Shown here piece after piece: positions 43,605 to 53,438 of a DNA stretch of 64,000 nucleotides (position 1 is its first letter; every line of letters begins with the position of its first letter). The notes beneath the pieces are model-generated. The model had not been told where the DNA came from. It saw nothing but the letters and a program-made list of their open reading frames with translations, and searched no databases. This stretch comes from Salinactinospora qingdaonensis. Its GTDB lineage: Bacteria > Actinomycetota > Actinomycetes > Streptosporangiales > Streptosporangiaceae. The DNA lies in assembly GCF_039539445.1 (NCBI RefSeq), contig NZ_BAABDD010000022.1, positions 12,300 to 76,299 of the forward strand, written 5' to 3'. Made by a program: the position numbers and the translations under genes.

Positions 43605-44702
43605 GTGAGTTTGATCGACTGGGACGTGGCCGTCAATACCGGTGTCCGTCTCGTACGCCCTGGCCCGCAGGTGGAGCTCTCCGAAGCGCGCGAAGCCGTC
43701 ACGCAGCTTCGGGAGCTTTCCGTCACGGCGCAGCGCCACGTGCGCGAGTTCACCGGCATGAACAGTCTTGAGCCGGCCGGGCCGGCGGTCGTCGTCGACC
43801 GTCCCGGGTGGATCAAGGCCAATGTCGACGGGTTCCGCGTCGTGCTGGAGCCCATCATCGACCGTCTTGCCTCCGGGCGCACAAGCGACTCCACCGCAGC
43901 CGCCATCACCAGTGCGGTGGGTTCGCGGGTCACCGGCGCCCAACTCGGCGCCGTGCTCGCCTATCTCGCCGGCCGCGTGTTGGGGCAGTACGAGCTGTTT
44001 TTGCCTCCCGATCCGCAGGGCAACGCCCCCACCGGGCGGTTGACCCTGGTCGCCCCCAACATCGTGCAGGCCGAACGCGAGCTCGACGTCGATCCGCACG
44101 ACTTCAGGCTGTGGGTGTGCCTCCATGAGGAGACCCACCGCACCCAGTTCACCTCTTCGCCTTGGCTGCGCGACTACGTGCAGGAGCAGATGCGCGAGTT
44201 CCTGCTCGCCTCCGAACTCGACGCCGGCGCGTTCATCGACCGGCTCCGCGCAGCGGGGGAAGCCGTGGCCGACGTGGTCCGCGGCGGCGAGGCCAATCTC
44301 ATCGACGCCTTCCAGACACCGCAGCAAAGCGAGATCCTCGACCGGGTCACAGCCGTCATGACACTGGCGGAGGGCCACGGTGACTACGTCATGGACGCCG
44401 TGGGGCCCGGCGTGGTGCCCACCGTCGCCGAGATCCGCCGCCGCTTCCAGCGTCGCCGCGAGGGCGCCAACCGCCTCGACCGGGTGATCCGGCAACTGCT
44501 CGGTCTCGACCTGAAGATGAAACAGTACGAGGAAGGCGCCGCCTTCGTCCGTACCGTCATCGCCGAGGTCGGCATGGCCGATTTCAATCGCGTGTGGGAG
44601 TCGCAGGAGAGCCTGCCCACGATGGACGAGATCCGCAGCCCTGAGAAGTGGATCGAGCGAGTGCTGCGGCCCACGCCTCAGTTGCCCGCGGGCGAGGAGT
44701 AG
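43605..44702 (+). CDS. Zinc-dependent metalloprotease-like protein (DUF2342 family)
   Basis: 365 residues; GTG 43605 (VSLIDWDVAVNTG) fits the family start better than ATG 43584. The key motif is CLHEETHRTQFT, an HExxH zinc site; AERELDVDPHDFRLWV precedes it. The family is conserved in actinobacteria between dacB and tilS and has been labelled 'coenzyme F420 biosynthesis-associated', although a direct role in F420 synthesis is not shown. No signal peptide. Substrate unknown. Confidence 0.88.
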   Translation: MSLIDWDVAVNTGVRLVRPGPQVELSEAREAVTQLRELSVTAQRHVREFTGMNSLEPAGPAVVVDRPGWIKANVDGFRVVLEPIIDRLASGRTSDSTAAAITSAVGSRVTGAQLGAVLAYLAGRVLGQYELFLPPDPQGNAPTGRLTLVAPNIVQAERELDVDPHDFRLWVCLHEETHRTQFTSSPWLRDYVQEQMREFLLASELDAGAFIDRLRAAGEAVADVVRGGEANLIDAFQTPQQSEILDRVTAVMTLAEGHGDYVMDAVGPGVVPTVAEIRRRFQRRREGANRLDRVIRQLLGLDLKMKQYEEGAAFVRTVIAEVGMADFNRVWESQESLPTMDEIRSPEKWIERVLRPTPQLPAGEE

Positions 44703-44827
44703 CTCCGAAGACGGCCTCGACCGTAGCGCCACCCCGTTGCCGCCCGGCGCGCTCGGGGTGAGGCCGGCCTGGTGCCATCGGCGCCTACGGTGGTCACGAC
44801 GGCGCCGAAAACCAGCGGGAGGCGAGC

Positions 44828-45805
44828 ATGGGTGGACCACCCGCGGCGCTGGCCAGTGTGCGCTCGGCCGTGCGGCGGGCCCTGACGCAACCACCGGTGG
44901 TGCGCGCCGGCGCTTTGGTCCTGGTCGCGTGCAGTGGCGGCCCCGATTCGCTCGCCCTCGCCGGGGCGACGGCGTTTGTCGCCCCGCGGCTGGGGCTGCG
45001 GGCCGGCGGGGTCACCGTCGATCACGCGTTACAGGAGGGCTCGGACCGTCAAGCCGCCCAGACCGCTGCGACATTGCGCGCGTTGGGCCTGGAACCGGTC
45101 GAGACGGTCGCGGTGCGCGTTACCGCCGGCGGTGGCCCCGAGGGGGCTGCGCGTAAGGCCCGCTACGCCGCGCTGGAACGGGTCGCCGCCCAACACGGCG
45201 CCGCCGCGGTCCTGCTCGGCCACACCCTCGATGATCAGGCTGAGACGGTACTGTTGCGGCTGGCCCGCGGGTCGGGGGCGCGCTCGCTGGCCGGAATGGC
45301 GCCGCGCAGCGGCCACTACCTGCGCCCCCTGCTCGGTCTCGACCGCTCCACCGTGCACGCGGCTGCCGCGGCCATGGAGCTACAGCCCTGGCACGATCCG
45401 CACAACACCGACCCCGTCTATGCGCGCTCGCGGGTGCGCGACGAGGCCCTCCCCACCCTGGAGTGCACCCTCGGTCCCGGCATCGCCGCGGCGCTGGCGC
45501 GCACGGCCCGCCTGTTGCACGACGACGCAGACGCGCTGGACGCTTGGGCGGACCGCGCCGAGCAGGAGGCTGCGGTGAGCGGTGGGCTGTCTACGGCGGT
45601 GCTCGCCGAGTTGCCACGCGCTGTGCGCACGCGGGTGCTGCGTCGCGCGGCGCTGGGCGCCGGCTGTCCGGCCGGCGCGTTGCGCGCCAGTCATGTCGAC
45701 GAACTGGAGCGCTTGGTCACTGCATGGCGTGGCCAAACCCACGTCGACCTCCCCGGTGGCCTGCGGGGGCGCCGCTCCGGTGAGCTGATCACCTTCAGTG
45801 TCTAG
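44828..45805 (+). CDS. tilS: tRNA(Ile)-lysidine synthetase
   Basis: 325 residues. PP-loop ATPase SGGPDSLALAG near residue 38, then GLRAGGVTVDHALQEGSD, GHTLDDQAETVLLRLARGSG and DPHNTDPVYARSRVRDEALP, all TilS signatures. It attaches lysine to C34 of tRNA-Ile(CAU), changing decoding from AUG to AUA, and is essential. The short form lacks the extended C-terminal domain of E. coli TilS, as usual in actinobacteria. Followed by hpt and ftsH. Confidence 0.95.
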   Translation: MGGPPAALASVRSAVRRALTQPPVVRAGALVLVACSGGPDSLALAGATAFVAPRLGLRAGGVTVDHALQEGSDRQAAQTAATLRALGLEPVETVAVRVTAGGGPEGAARKARYAALERVAAQHGAAAVLLGHTLDDQAETVLLRLARGSGARSLAGMAPRSGHYLRPLLGLDRSTVHAAAAAMELQPWHDPHNTDPVYARSRVRDEALPTLECTLGPGIAAALARTARLLHDDADALDAWADRAEQEAAVSGGLSTAVLAELPRAVRTRVLRRAALGAGCPAGALRASHVDELERLVTAWRGQTHVDLPGGLRGRRSGELITFSV

Positions 45806-46188
45806 GTTCTATTGTGCGAACGGCTGGGGTGTGGGGGTGTTCTTCGTTGGCTCGTGCCTCGATCGCGCCGTGATCTCACCCGCCTGCTGGGGTGACAGCG
45901 GACGCGCGTACCTGCTCCTCCCGCCCGCTCTCGCCGCTTCTCCAAAAACAGAACCTGGGCGGCTCCGCCCTCGCTCGCGCCGCCGTGGCGCGCGAGAGCC
46001 CGGCGGAGACAGCAGGGTCATGACACCGCTGCCCCGACGCCGGCCAGTCTGGCGGCGGGGTACGACAAACCGGTGCGGCTTCTGGTTTCGGTAGCGCGCT
46101 CGTGCGGTGAGTGGTTCGTCCGTTTATCCTGATTGCCGTTTCGGTCATAACGAGTTCAACGAGCTGAGCAGCGAGGATCACGACCAGC
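45806..46188. other. Intergenic region between tilS and hpt
   Basis: About 380 bases. I see no gene. A promoter for hpt may lie near 46120-46160 (GTTTATCCTGATTGCCG), where the GC content drops. Confidence 0.5.
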
Positions 46189-46743
46189 GTGGAAGCGAAA
46201 GATATGGGCGACGACCTTGAGAAGGTTCTCGTCACCGAAGAGCAGATCAAGGCCAGACACGAGGAACTCGCCGCCGAGATCGACGCCGATTACGCTGGGC
46301 GCGATCTGCTGCTCGTCGGTGTTCTCAAAGGCGCGGTGATGGTCATGGCCGATCTCGCCCGCTGGCTGCACCACCCCTGCGAGATGGACTGGATGGCGGT
46401 GTCCTCCTACGGGGCTGGGACGACCTCCTCGGGCGTGGTACGCATCCTCAAAGACCTCGACATCGACATCAAAGATCGCAACGTTCTCATCGTCGAGGAC
46501 GTCATCGACTCCGGCCTCACCCTGTCGTGGCTGGTCAACAACCTCAAGTCGCGCGGGCCGGCCTCGGTGGAGATCTACACGATGGTGCGTAAGGCCCTGG
46601 CGTTCAAGGTCGACCTGGCGGTGAAGTACGTGGGGTTCGACCTGCCCGATGAGTTCATCGTCGGCTACGGCCTCGATTACGCCGAAAAGTACCGCAACCT
46701 GTCCTTCATCGGTACCCTCGCGCCGCATGTGTACAACCGTTGA
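46189..46743 (+). CDS. hpt: Hypoxanthine phosphoribosyltransferase
   Basis: 184 residues from GTG 46189 (ATG 46204 also possible). Purine salvage: converts hypoxanthine or guanine plus PRPP to IMP or GMP. PRPP-binding motif VLIVEDVIDSGLTLSWL, substrate loop SSYGAGTTSSG and the base-binding segment VGFDLPDEFIVGYGLDYAE. The tilS-hpt-ftsH order is conserved across Gram-positive bacteria. Confidence 0.96.
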   Translation: MEAKDMGDDLEKVLVTEEQIKARHEELAAEIDADYAGRDLLLVGVLKGAVMVMADLARWLHHPCEMDWMAVSSYGAGTTSSGVVRILKDLDIDIKDRNVLIVEDVIDSGLTLSWLVNNLKSRGPASVEIYTMVRKALAFKVDLAVKYVGFDLPDEFIVGYGLDYAEKYRNLSFIGTLAPHVYNR

Positions 46744-47047
46744 CGATCGGTCAAGACGCGGCTGGCATCCCCGGCAGTATGGCCACCGCTAGCCCCGTGC
46801 ATTGGGAACAATAGAGTCGCTTGTGAACGTTGCTGTCATGACGGCTCACCGTTGTTCGCGGGCCGCCGATCGAGTGCGGCGATCTGCGGCAGGGGTGTAC
46901 CGTCGATTATCCCGACAGCATTACAGGGAGCACATGTCCGATAGGTCCCGCCTTCTGGTGGTCATGGGGCACGTTGTGGATGCCTCCGGCCCCTGGGAGG
47001 GGGCGCCGCCTGGTCAGGAGGGACGGACCCAGCAGGGTTCCGCATAG
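46744..47047. other. Intergenic region between hpt and ftsH
   Basis: 304 bases. A short frame ends exactly at the ftsH start, but it has no recognisable protein sequence and no good start. The region probably holds the ftsH promoter. Confidence 0.5.
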
Positions 47048-49126
<2,079 letters not shown>

Positions 49127-49133
49127 GCACAGC

Positions 49134-49760
49134 GTGACGAGCTATGACGACAGCACTGACGACTACCCCGGTGTCGAACCGGTCCCCGGGGCCGTCGACC
49201 AGCCGCGCATTGAGAAAGCGGTCAAGGAGATCCTCCTCGCCATCGGGGAAGATCCCGACCGCGACGGGCTGCGCGACACCCCGTCCCGGGTGGCGCGCGC
49301 CTACGCTGAGCAGTTCGCGGGGCTGGCCCAGCGCCCCGAGGATGTCCTCACCACTGTCTTCGAGGCCGGCCACGAGGAGATGGTCCTGGTCAAGGACATC
49401 GAGTTGTACTCCACGTGCGAGCACCACCTCGTTCCGTTCTACGGCTCGGCGCACGTGGGCTACATCCCCAACGGCAAGGGCCAGCTCACCGGCCTGTCGA
49501 AGCTGGCGCGCCTCGTCGACGTCTATGCCCGCCGCCCCCAGGTGCAAGAGCGCCTGACGAGCCAAGTCGCCGACGCGCTTATGAGCTCCCTGCAACCGCG
49601 CGGGGTCATCGTCGTCATCGAGGCCGAACACTTGTGCATGACGATGCGTGGCGTGCGCAAGCCCGGCGCCAAGACGGTCACTTCAGCCGTGCGCGGGGAT
49701 TTCCGCAACCGTGACCGTACACGTTCCGAAGCCATGAGCCTCATTCTTGGCGGCAGATGA
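49134..49760 (+). CDS. folE: GTP cyclohydrolase I
   Basis: 208 residues from GTG 49134, 7 bases after ftsH, with AGAGG upstream. Converts GTP to 7,8-dihydroneopterin triphosphate, the first folate step. Zinc ligands lie in STCEHHLVPFYG and in EHLCMTMRG; GYIPNGKGQLTGLSKLARLV is the family signature. First gene of the folE-folP-NTF2-folB-folK operon, with overlaps or short gaps downstream. Confidence 0.97.
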   Translation: MTSYDDSTDDYPGVEPVPGAVDQPRIEKAVKEILLAIGEDPDRDGLRDTPSRVARAYAEQFAGLAQRPEDVLTTVFEAGHEEMVLVKDIELYSTCEHHLVPFYGSAHVGYIPNGKGQLTGLSKLARLVDVYARRPQVQERLTSQVADALMSSLQPRGVIVVIEAEHLCMTMRGVRKPGAKTVTSAVRGDFRNRDRTRSEAMSLILGGR

Positions 49761-49824
49761 GCTCGCCACAACGCGCGACAACCACAGCGTGCTGCCCCGC
49801 CGGCTGTCTCATAGGGTGATTCGT

Positions 49825-50733
49825 ATGAGTCCTCGTCCCACTGCCCCGCCTGGCCTCCCGGCTCCGGGACGCTGTCTCGTCATGGGAGTCGTCAACGTCA
49901 CCCCCGACTCCTTTTCCGACGGCGGCGCCTGGTTCGACAGCAAACGAGCCATCGAGCAGGGGGTTCGCCTGGCGGAGGAGGGCGCCGACATCGTCGACGT
50001 CGGCGGCGAGTCCACCCGCCCCGGCGCGCAGCGGGTCTCTGCGGACGAGGAACTGCGCCGTGTCGGCCCGGTGGTGCGGGAACTTGCCCGCCAAGGGGTG
50101 GTCGTCAGTGTCGACACCATGCGCGCCGAGGTCGCCGCCTTCGCCGTCGAGGCCGGCGCGCGCATGGTCAACGACGTCAGCGGGGGGCTCACCGACTCAG
50201 CTATGGCGCGACTGGTCGCGAAAAGCGGCGTCGCCTACGTCCTCATGCATTGGCGCGGCCACAGCCACGACATGTACCGCCGCGCCGTCTACGCCGACGT
50301 CACCGCCGAGGTCCGTGACGAGCTGCGCCAGCGGATGGCCAGCATGATCGACGAGGGGGTGGCCCCCGAGCAGATTGTGCTCGACCCGGGGCTGGGGTTC
50401 GCCAAAAGCCCTGAGCGTGGCCACAACTGGGAGTTACTCGCCCATCTCGACGAGTTCCTCGGGTTAGGCCGGCCGCTGCTGGTCGCCGCCTCCCGCAAGC
50501 GTTTCATCGGCCGCTTGCTCACCGATCCCTACGGCGAGCAGCGTCCCTTCACCGACTGCGACGACGCCACAGTCGCGATCAGTGCCCTGGCCGCCGAACG
50601 CGGCGCCTGGTGTGTGCGCGTCCACGATGTCCGTCCCAACGCTGACGCCGTGCGCGTCGCGCTGGCCTGGGGCAGCGGAGGCGCGGCTCTCACCGACGGC
50701 CGAGCCGATCCCATTGGTCGAGGCGCCTCGTGA
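49825..50733 (+). CDS. folP: Dihydropteroate synthase
   Basis: 302 residues from ATG 49825 with AGGGTGA upstream. Joins 4-aminobenzoate to dihydropterin pyrophosphate; the target of sulfonamides. Motifs MGVVNVTPDSFSDGG, VDVGGESTRPGA, VSVDTMRAEVA, MVNDVSGGL, LDPGLGFAKSPERGHNWELL and AASRKRFIG. The stop overlaps the next start (GTGA). Confidence 0.96.
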   Translation: MSPRPTAPPGLPAPGRCLVMGVVNVTPDSFSDGGAWFDSKRAIEQGVRLAEEGADIVDVGGESTRPGAQRVSADEELRRVGPVVRELARQGVVVSVDTMRAEVAAFAVEAGARMVNDVSGGLTDSAMARLVAKSGVAYVLMHWRGHSHDMYRRAVYADVTAEVRDELRQRMASMIDEGVAPEQIVLDPGLGFAKSPERGHNWELLAHLDEFLGLGRPLLVAASRKRFIGRLLTDPYGEQRPFTDCDDATVAISALAAERGAWCVRVHDVRPNADAVRVALAWGSGGAALTDGRADPIGRGAS

Positions 50734-51161
50734 GGTCGTACCACGAGATCATGGAGCGGGTGGCCGAGGCCAACGCCGAGTTCTACCAAGCCATCGAGAA
50801 CGGTGACATCGACCTGATGCAGCGCGTGTGGGCCCGGGAGGACCAGGCTCCCGACCTCGTGTGCGTCAACCCGGGGTGGCCGCTGCTGCGTGGGCGAGCC
50901 GAGATCATGCGGGCCTGGTCGCTGGTTATGGCCAATGTTCCCTACATCCAGTACGTCCTCACCGAGACCCATATCGGAGTCGGTACAGAGGTCGCCATGG
51001 TCACCTGCGAGGAGAATGTGCTCACCGCCGACGAGGACACCCCCGGCTTCATCGCCAACGGTCAGGTTGTCACCACGAACCTGTTCATCAGCACCGAGCA
51101 GGGCTGGCGCCTGTGGTCGCACCATGCCTCACCCGTGCTGCTCGACGAGGAGGAGCGTTGA
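50730..51161 (+). CDS. NTF2/SnoaL-like protein of the folate operon
   Basis: 143 residues, GTG 50730 overlapping folP by 4 bases. A cone-shaped NTF2-like fold is suggested by AEANAEFYQAIENGDIDLMQ, CVNPGWPLLRGRAEIMRAW, TCEENVLT and GWRLWSHHASPV. It is conserved between folP and folB in actinomycetes, suggesting a folate-linked role, but no activity is established. No classical catalytic residues can be assigned. Confidence 0.85.
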   Translation: MRSYHEIMERVAEANAEFYQAIENGDIDLMQRVWAREDQAPDLVCVNPGWPLLRGRAEIMRAWSLVMANVPYIQYVLTETHIGVGTEVAMVTCEENVLTADEDTPGFIANGQVVTTNLFISTEQGWRLWSHHASPVLLDEEER

Positions 51162-51164
51162 GGC

Positions 51165-51554
51165 GTGCTGTTTGGCCGACGCCACCGAAAGCCCTATGAC
51201 CGGATCGCGCTCCACGGTTTGCGTGGCTACGGGTTCCACGGGGTATTCGACCACGAGCGCCAAGAAGGCCAGGAATTCGTGGTCGACGTCGTTCTCAGCT
51301 TCGACACCCGCGCGGCGGCCCGCACCGATGACGTGCGCCGCACCGTGGACTACGGAATCCTCAGCGATCAGCTCATCGCTGTGATCGAGGGGGCCCGAGT
51401 GGACCTCATCGAGACCCTCGCAGACCGAATCGCTACGGTCTGCTTGGACGATCCTTTCGTGCGGGAGGTCGAGGTGACCGTACACAAGCCCCAAGCCCCG
51501 ATCCCGCACCCCTTCGACGACGTGACCGTCACGATCCAACGGAGGCGCCCATGA
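51165..51554 (+). CDS. folB: Dihydroneopterin aldolase
   Basis: 129 residues. Cleaves dihydroneopterin to 6-hydroxymethyl-dihydropterin and glycolaldehyde. Contains RIALHGLRGYGFHGVFDHER, DVVLSFDTRAAARTDD, VDYGILSDQL, LIETLADRIA with the Glu used in catalysis, and VTVHKPQAPI with the catalytic Lys. The stop overlaps folK (ATGA). Confidence 0.95.
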   Translation: MLFGRRHRKPYDRIALHGLRGYGFHGVFDHERQEGQEFVVDVVLSFDTRAAARTDDVRRTVDYGILSDQLIAVIEGARVDLIETLADRIATVCLDDPFVREVEVTVHKPQAPIPHPFDDVTVTIQRRRP

Positions 51555-52072
51555 AGGACTGGAGCGAGGCGCGAAGAGTGGTCCTGTCGCTTGGCAGTAA
51601 CCTTGGCGAGCGGTTGGAGAACCTACAGGGCGGCGTCGATGCGCTGTTCGACGCATGGGGCCTGCGGTTGGTGGCGCTGTCACCCGTCTACGAGACCGAG
51701 CCCATCGGTGGCCCCAAACAGGACCCTTTCCTCAACGTCATCGTTGTGGCCGACACGGTCCTGACGCCGGAAACGCTCCTGGAGCGGGCACAAAACGTCG
51801 AGGACGCCTTCCACCGCGTCCGTGAGGTGCGGTGGGGGCCACGCGCCCTCGACGTCGACATCATTTCCCTCGGAACGGAAACCCGTTCCGACCCCGACCT
51901 GACGCTCCCGCACCCCCGCGCCCACGAGCGCGCGTTCGTGCTGCGCCCCTGGGCCGACATCGACCCCACAGCCGAGATCGTCGGCCACGGTGCCGTTCGT
52001 GACCTGCTGCGTTCCGTGGCCGCCCAGGAGTTGCAGCGTCGCGACGATCTCACTCTCCAGGTGCCGCAGTAG
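51551..52072 (+). CDS. folK: 2-amino-4-hydroxy-6-hydroxymethyldihydropteridine pyrophosphokinase
   Basis: 173 residues, ATG 51551 overlapping folB. Transfers pyrophosphate from ATP to hydroxymethyl-dihydropterin. Signature VLSLGSNLGERLENL, SPVYETEPIGGPKQDPFLN, VREVRWGPRALDVDII with the metal-binding Asp pair, and LPHPRAHERAFVL. Confidence 0.96.
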   Translation: MKDWSEARRVVLSLGSNLGERLENLQGGVDALFDAWGLRLVALSPVYETEPIGGPKQDPFLNVIVVADTVLTPETLLERAQNVEDAFHRVREVRWGPRALDVDIISLGTETRSDPDLTLPHPRAHERAFVLRPWADIDPTAEIVGHGAVRDLLRSVAAQELQRRDDLTLQVPQ

Positions 52073-52077
52073 CTACG

Positions 52078-52599
52078 ATGACTCACAACACTCCGAGCCC
52101 CGGTGACGAGCCCCCTTCAGGGCGGCTGCGCCCCACGAGCTGGCGGCTGCTGCTGGCGATCGTGATCGTCAGCGGCGCCCTCGCCTACGCGCTCATCGAG
52201 TCCCTCTACACCCAACTGCCGATCCTGCCCTGGACCGCCATCCCCACGATCGTCCTGCTCGCTTTGGCGGAGGGCATCACGGCCTACCACACCCGCCGCC
52301 GTATCCGGCGGGTACCGGGAACCGAGCCCATCGAACCGCTCAACGCCGCGCGGCTCCTGGCGTTGGCCAAGGCGAGCGCGCTGTTCGCGGCGATGGTCAT
52401 CGGTGTTTTCGCAGGGATGGCCCTGTCGCTGGTAGGTATGCTCACCATCCCCGCTCCCCGCGCTGACGCGCTCACCGCCACGGGCATGCTCCTCGCCGGC
52501 GGGCTACTCTTGGCGGCGGCGCTGTTCTTGGAGCACGCCTGCCGGGTGCCCCCCGACGAGCAGGAGCAGTCGCGATCGGCCGATCCACAGCAGAGGTGA
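52078..52599 (+). CDS. DUF3180 membrane protein
   Basis: 173 residues with four hydrophobic segments: LLLAIVIVSGALAYALIESL, ILPWTAIPTIVLLALAEGI, ALFAAMVIGVFAGMALSLV and ATGMLLAGGLLLAAALFLEH, separated by an Arg-rich loop (HTRRRIRRVPG). It matches the actinobacterial DUF3180 family, found after folK in many genomes. Function unknown. Confidence 0.87.
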   Translation: MTHNTPSPGDEPPSGRLRPTSWRLLLAIVIVSGALAYALIESLYTQLPILPWTAIPTIVLLALAEGITAYHTRRRIRRVPGTEPIEPLNAARLLALAKASALFAAMVIGVFAGMALSLVGMLTIPAPRADALTATGMLLAGGLLLAAALFLEHACRVPPDEQEQSRSADPQQR

Positions 52600-52826
52600 G
52601 GGCACCTGCCTCCCCCACGCTGTCGTCACCGTCCGCGACCGTGGCGGGTCCTGAGCGGGCGCTGTCCGCGCCGGTGGCGCCATGGCCTGAGAACCGCCGG
52701 CCGTGGGCGCTGTCAGTGCCCCATATCGGGGACTGTGGTATGTGCTGCCCTGTGATGGGAGCGGCACGTGATCTTTTCGTGTCGTAGTGATACGTCTTAT
52801 CGGCTTAGGGATGATTGACTGGAATC

Positions 52827-53402
52827 GTGGATTTCGCCGCGCATGACGAACCGGTCGGGGATGCCGAGCCGGCGAACGCGCCCGATCCGGCCGACAGTGA
52901 GGCGTCGGCGGTGGAGGTCGCATTCGCTGCCCCCGCCGGGGCCACGTGGTGCCGTGTCGACTCGGTGCTGGCGTGGTACCGCAGAATCCTCCTGGCTGCC
53001 ACCGTGCTGCCGTTGGGGATCGTGGGAGCCGGCGCGGCGCTGCTGTGGTCGGGGCCGGTTTCGGCCGTCCTGTGGGCTCTGGCGGCCGTCATCCTGCTCG
53101 CCGCCGGATGGTACGCGGCTCGCCGTGTGCAGCGTTCGTGGGGCTATGCCGAGGGCAGGGCCGACTTCTACATCACCTCGGGTGTGGTGGTGCGCCAGTT
53201 GGTCGTCATCCCCTATGGGCGGATGCAGCTCGTCGACGTCACCTCCAATGTCCTGGAGCAACTGTTGGGAATCGCGACCGTGCGCGTGCGCACCGCGGCC
53301 ACGATCGCTGACGCCAGGATCTCCGGGTTGCGTTTCGACGACGCCATCGCGCTACGCGACCGGCTGGCCGCGCGCAGTGAAACCTTTTCGACCGGGTTGT
53401 GA
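52827..53402 (+). CDS. Bacterial PH-domain membrane protein (YdbS type)
   Basis: 191 residues from GTG 52827 (TTG 52815 also possible). Two membrane segments (ILLAATVLPLGIVGAGAALL and VLWALAAVILLAAGWYAARR) are followed by one bPH2 domain: DFYITSGVVVRQLVVIPYGR, MQLVDVTSNVLEQLLGIATV, ARISGL. Such proteins pair with a larger multi-PH protein encoded next, as here. Role unknown; in Bacillus, YdbS/YdbT are linked to antimicrobial tolerance (recalled). Confidence 0.87.
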   Translation: MDFAAHDEPVGDAEPANAPDPADSEASAVEVAFAAPAGATWCRVDSVLAWYRRILLAATVLPLGIVGAGAALLWSGPVSAVLWALAAVILLAAGWYAARRVQRSWGYAEGRADFYITSGVVVRQLVVIPYGRMQLVDVTSNVLEQLLGIATVRVRTAATIADARISGLRFDDAIALRDRLAARSETFSTGL

Positions 53403-53438
53403 GGCGGGAATGCCGCCGATGACGCGCATGGGGGGCCG

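Noticed and set aside
45798..46094. 98-codon frame after tilS
   Set aside because: Overlaps the tilS end, and no similarity or binding site is visible.
46802..47047. 81-codon gene ending at the ftsH start
   Set aside because: No ribosome binding site or recognisable motif; composition looks like chance coding potential in a promoter region.
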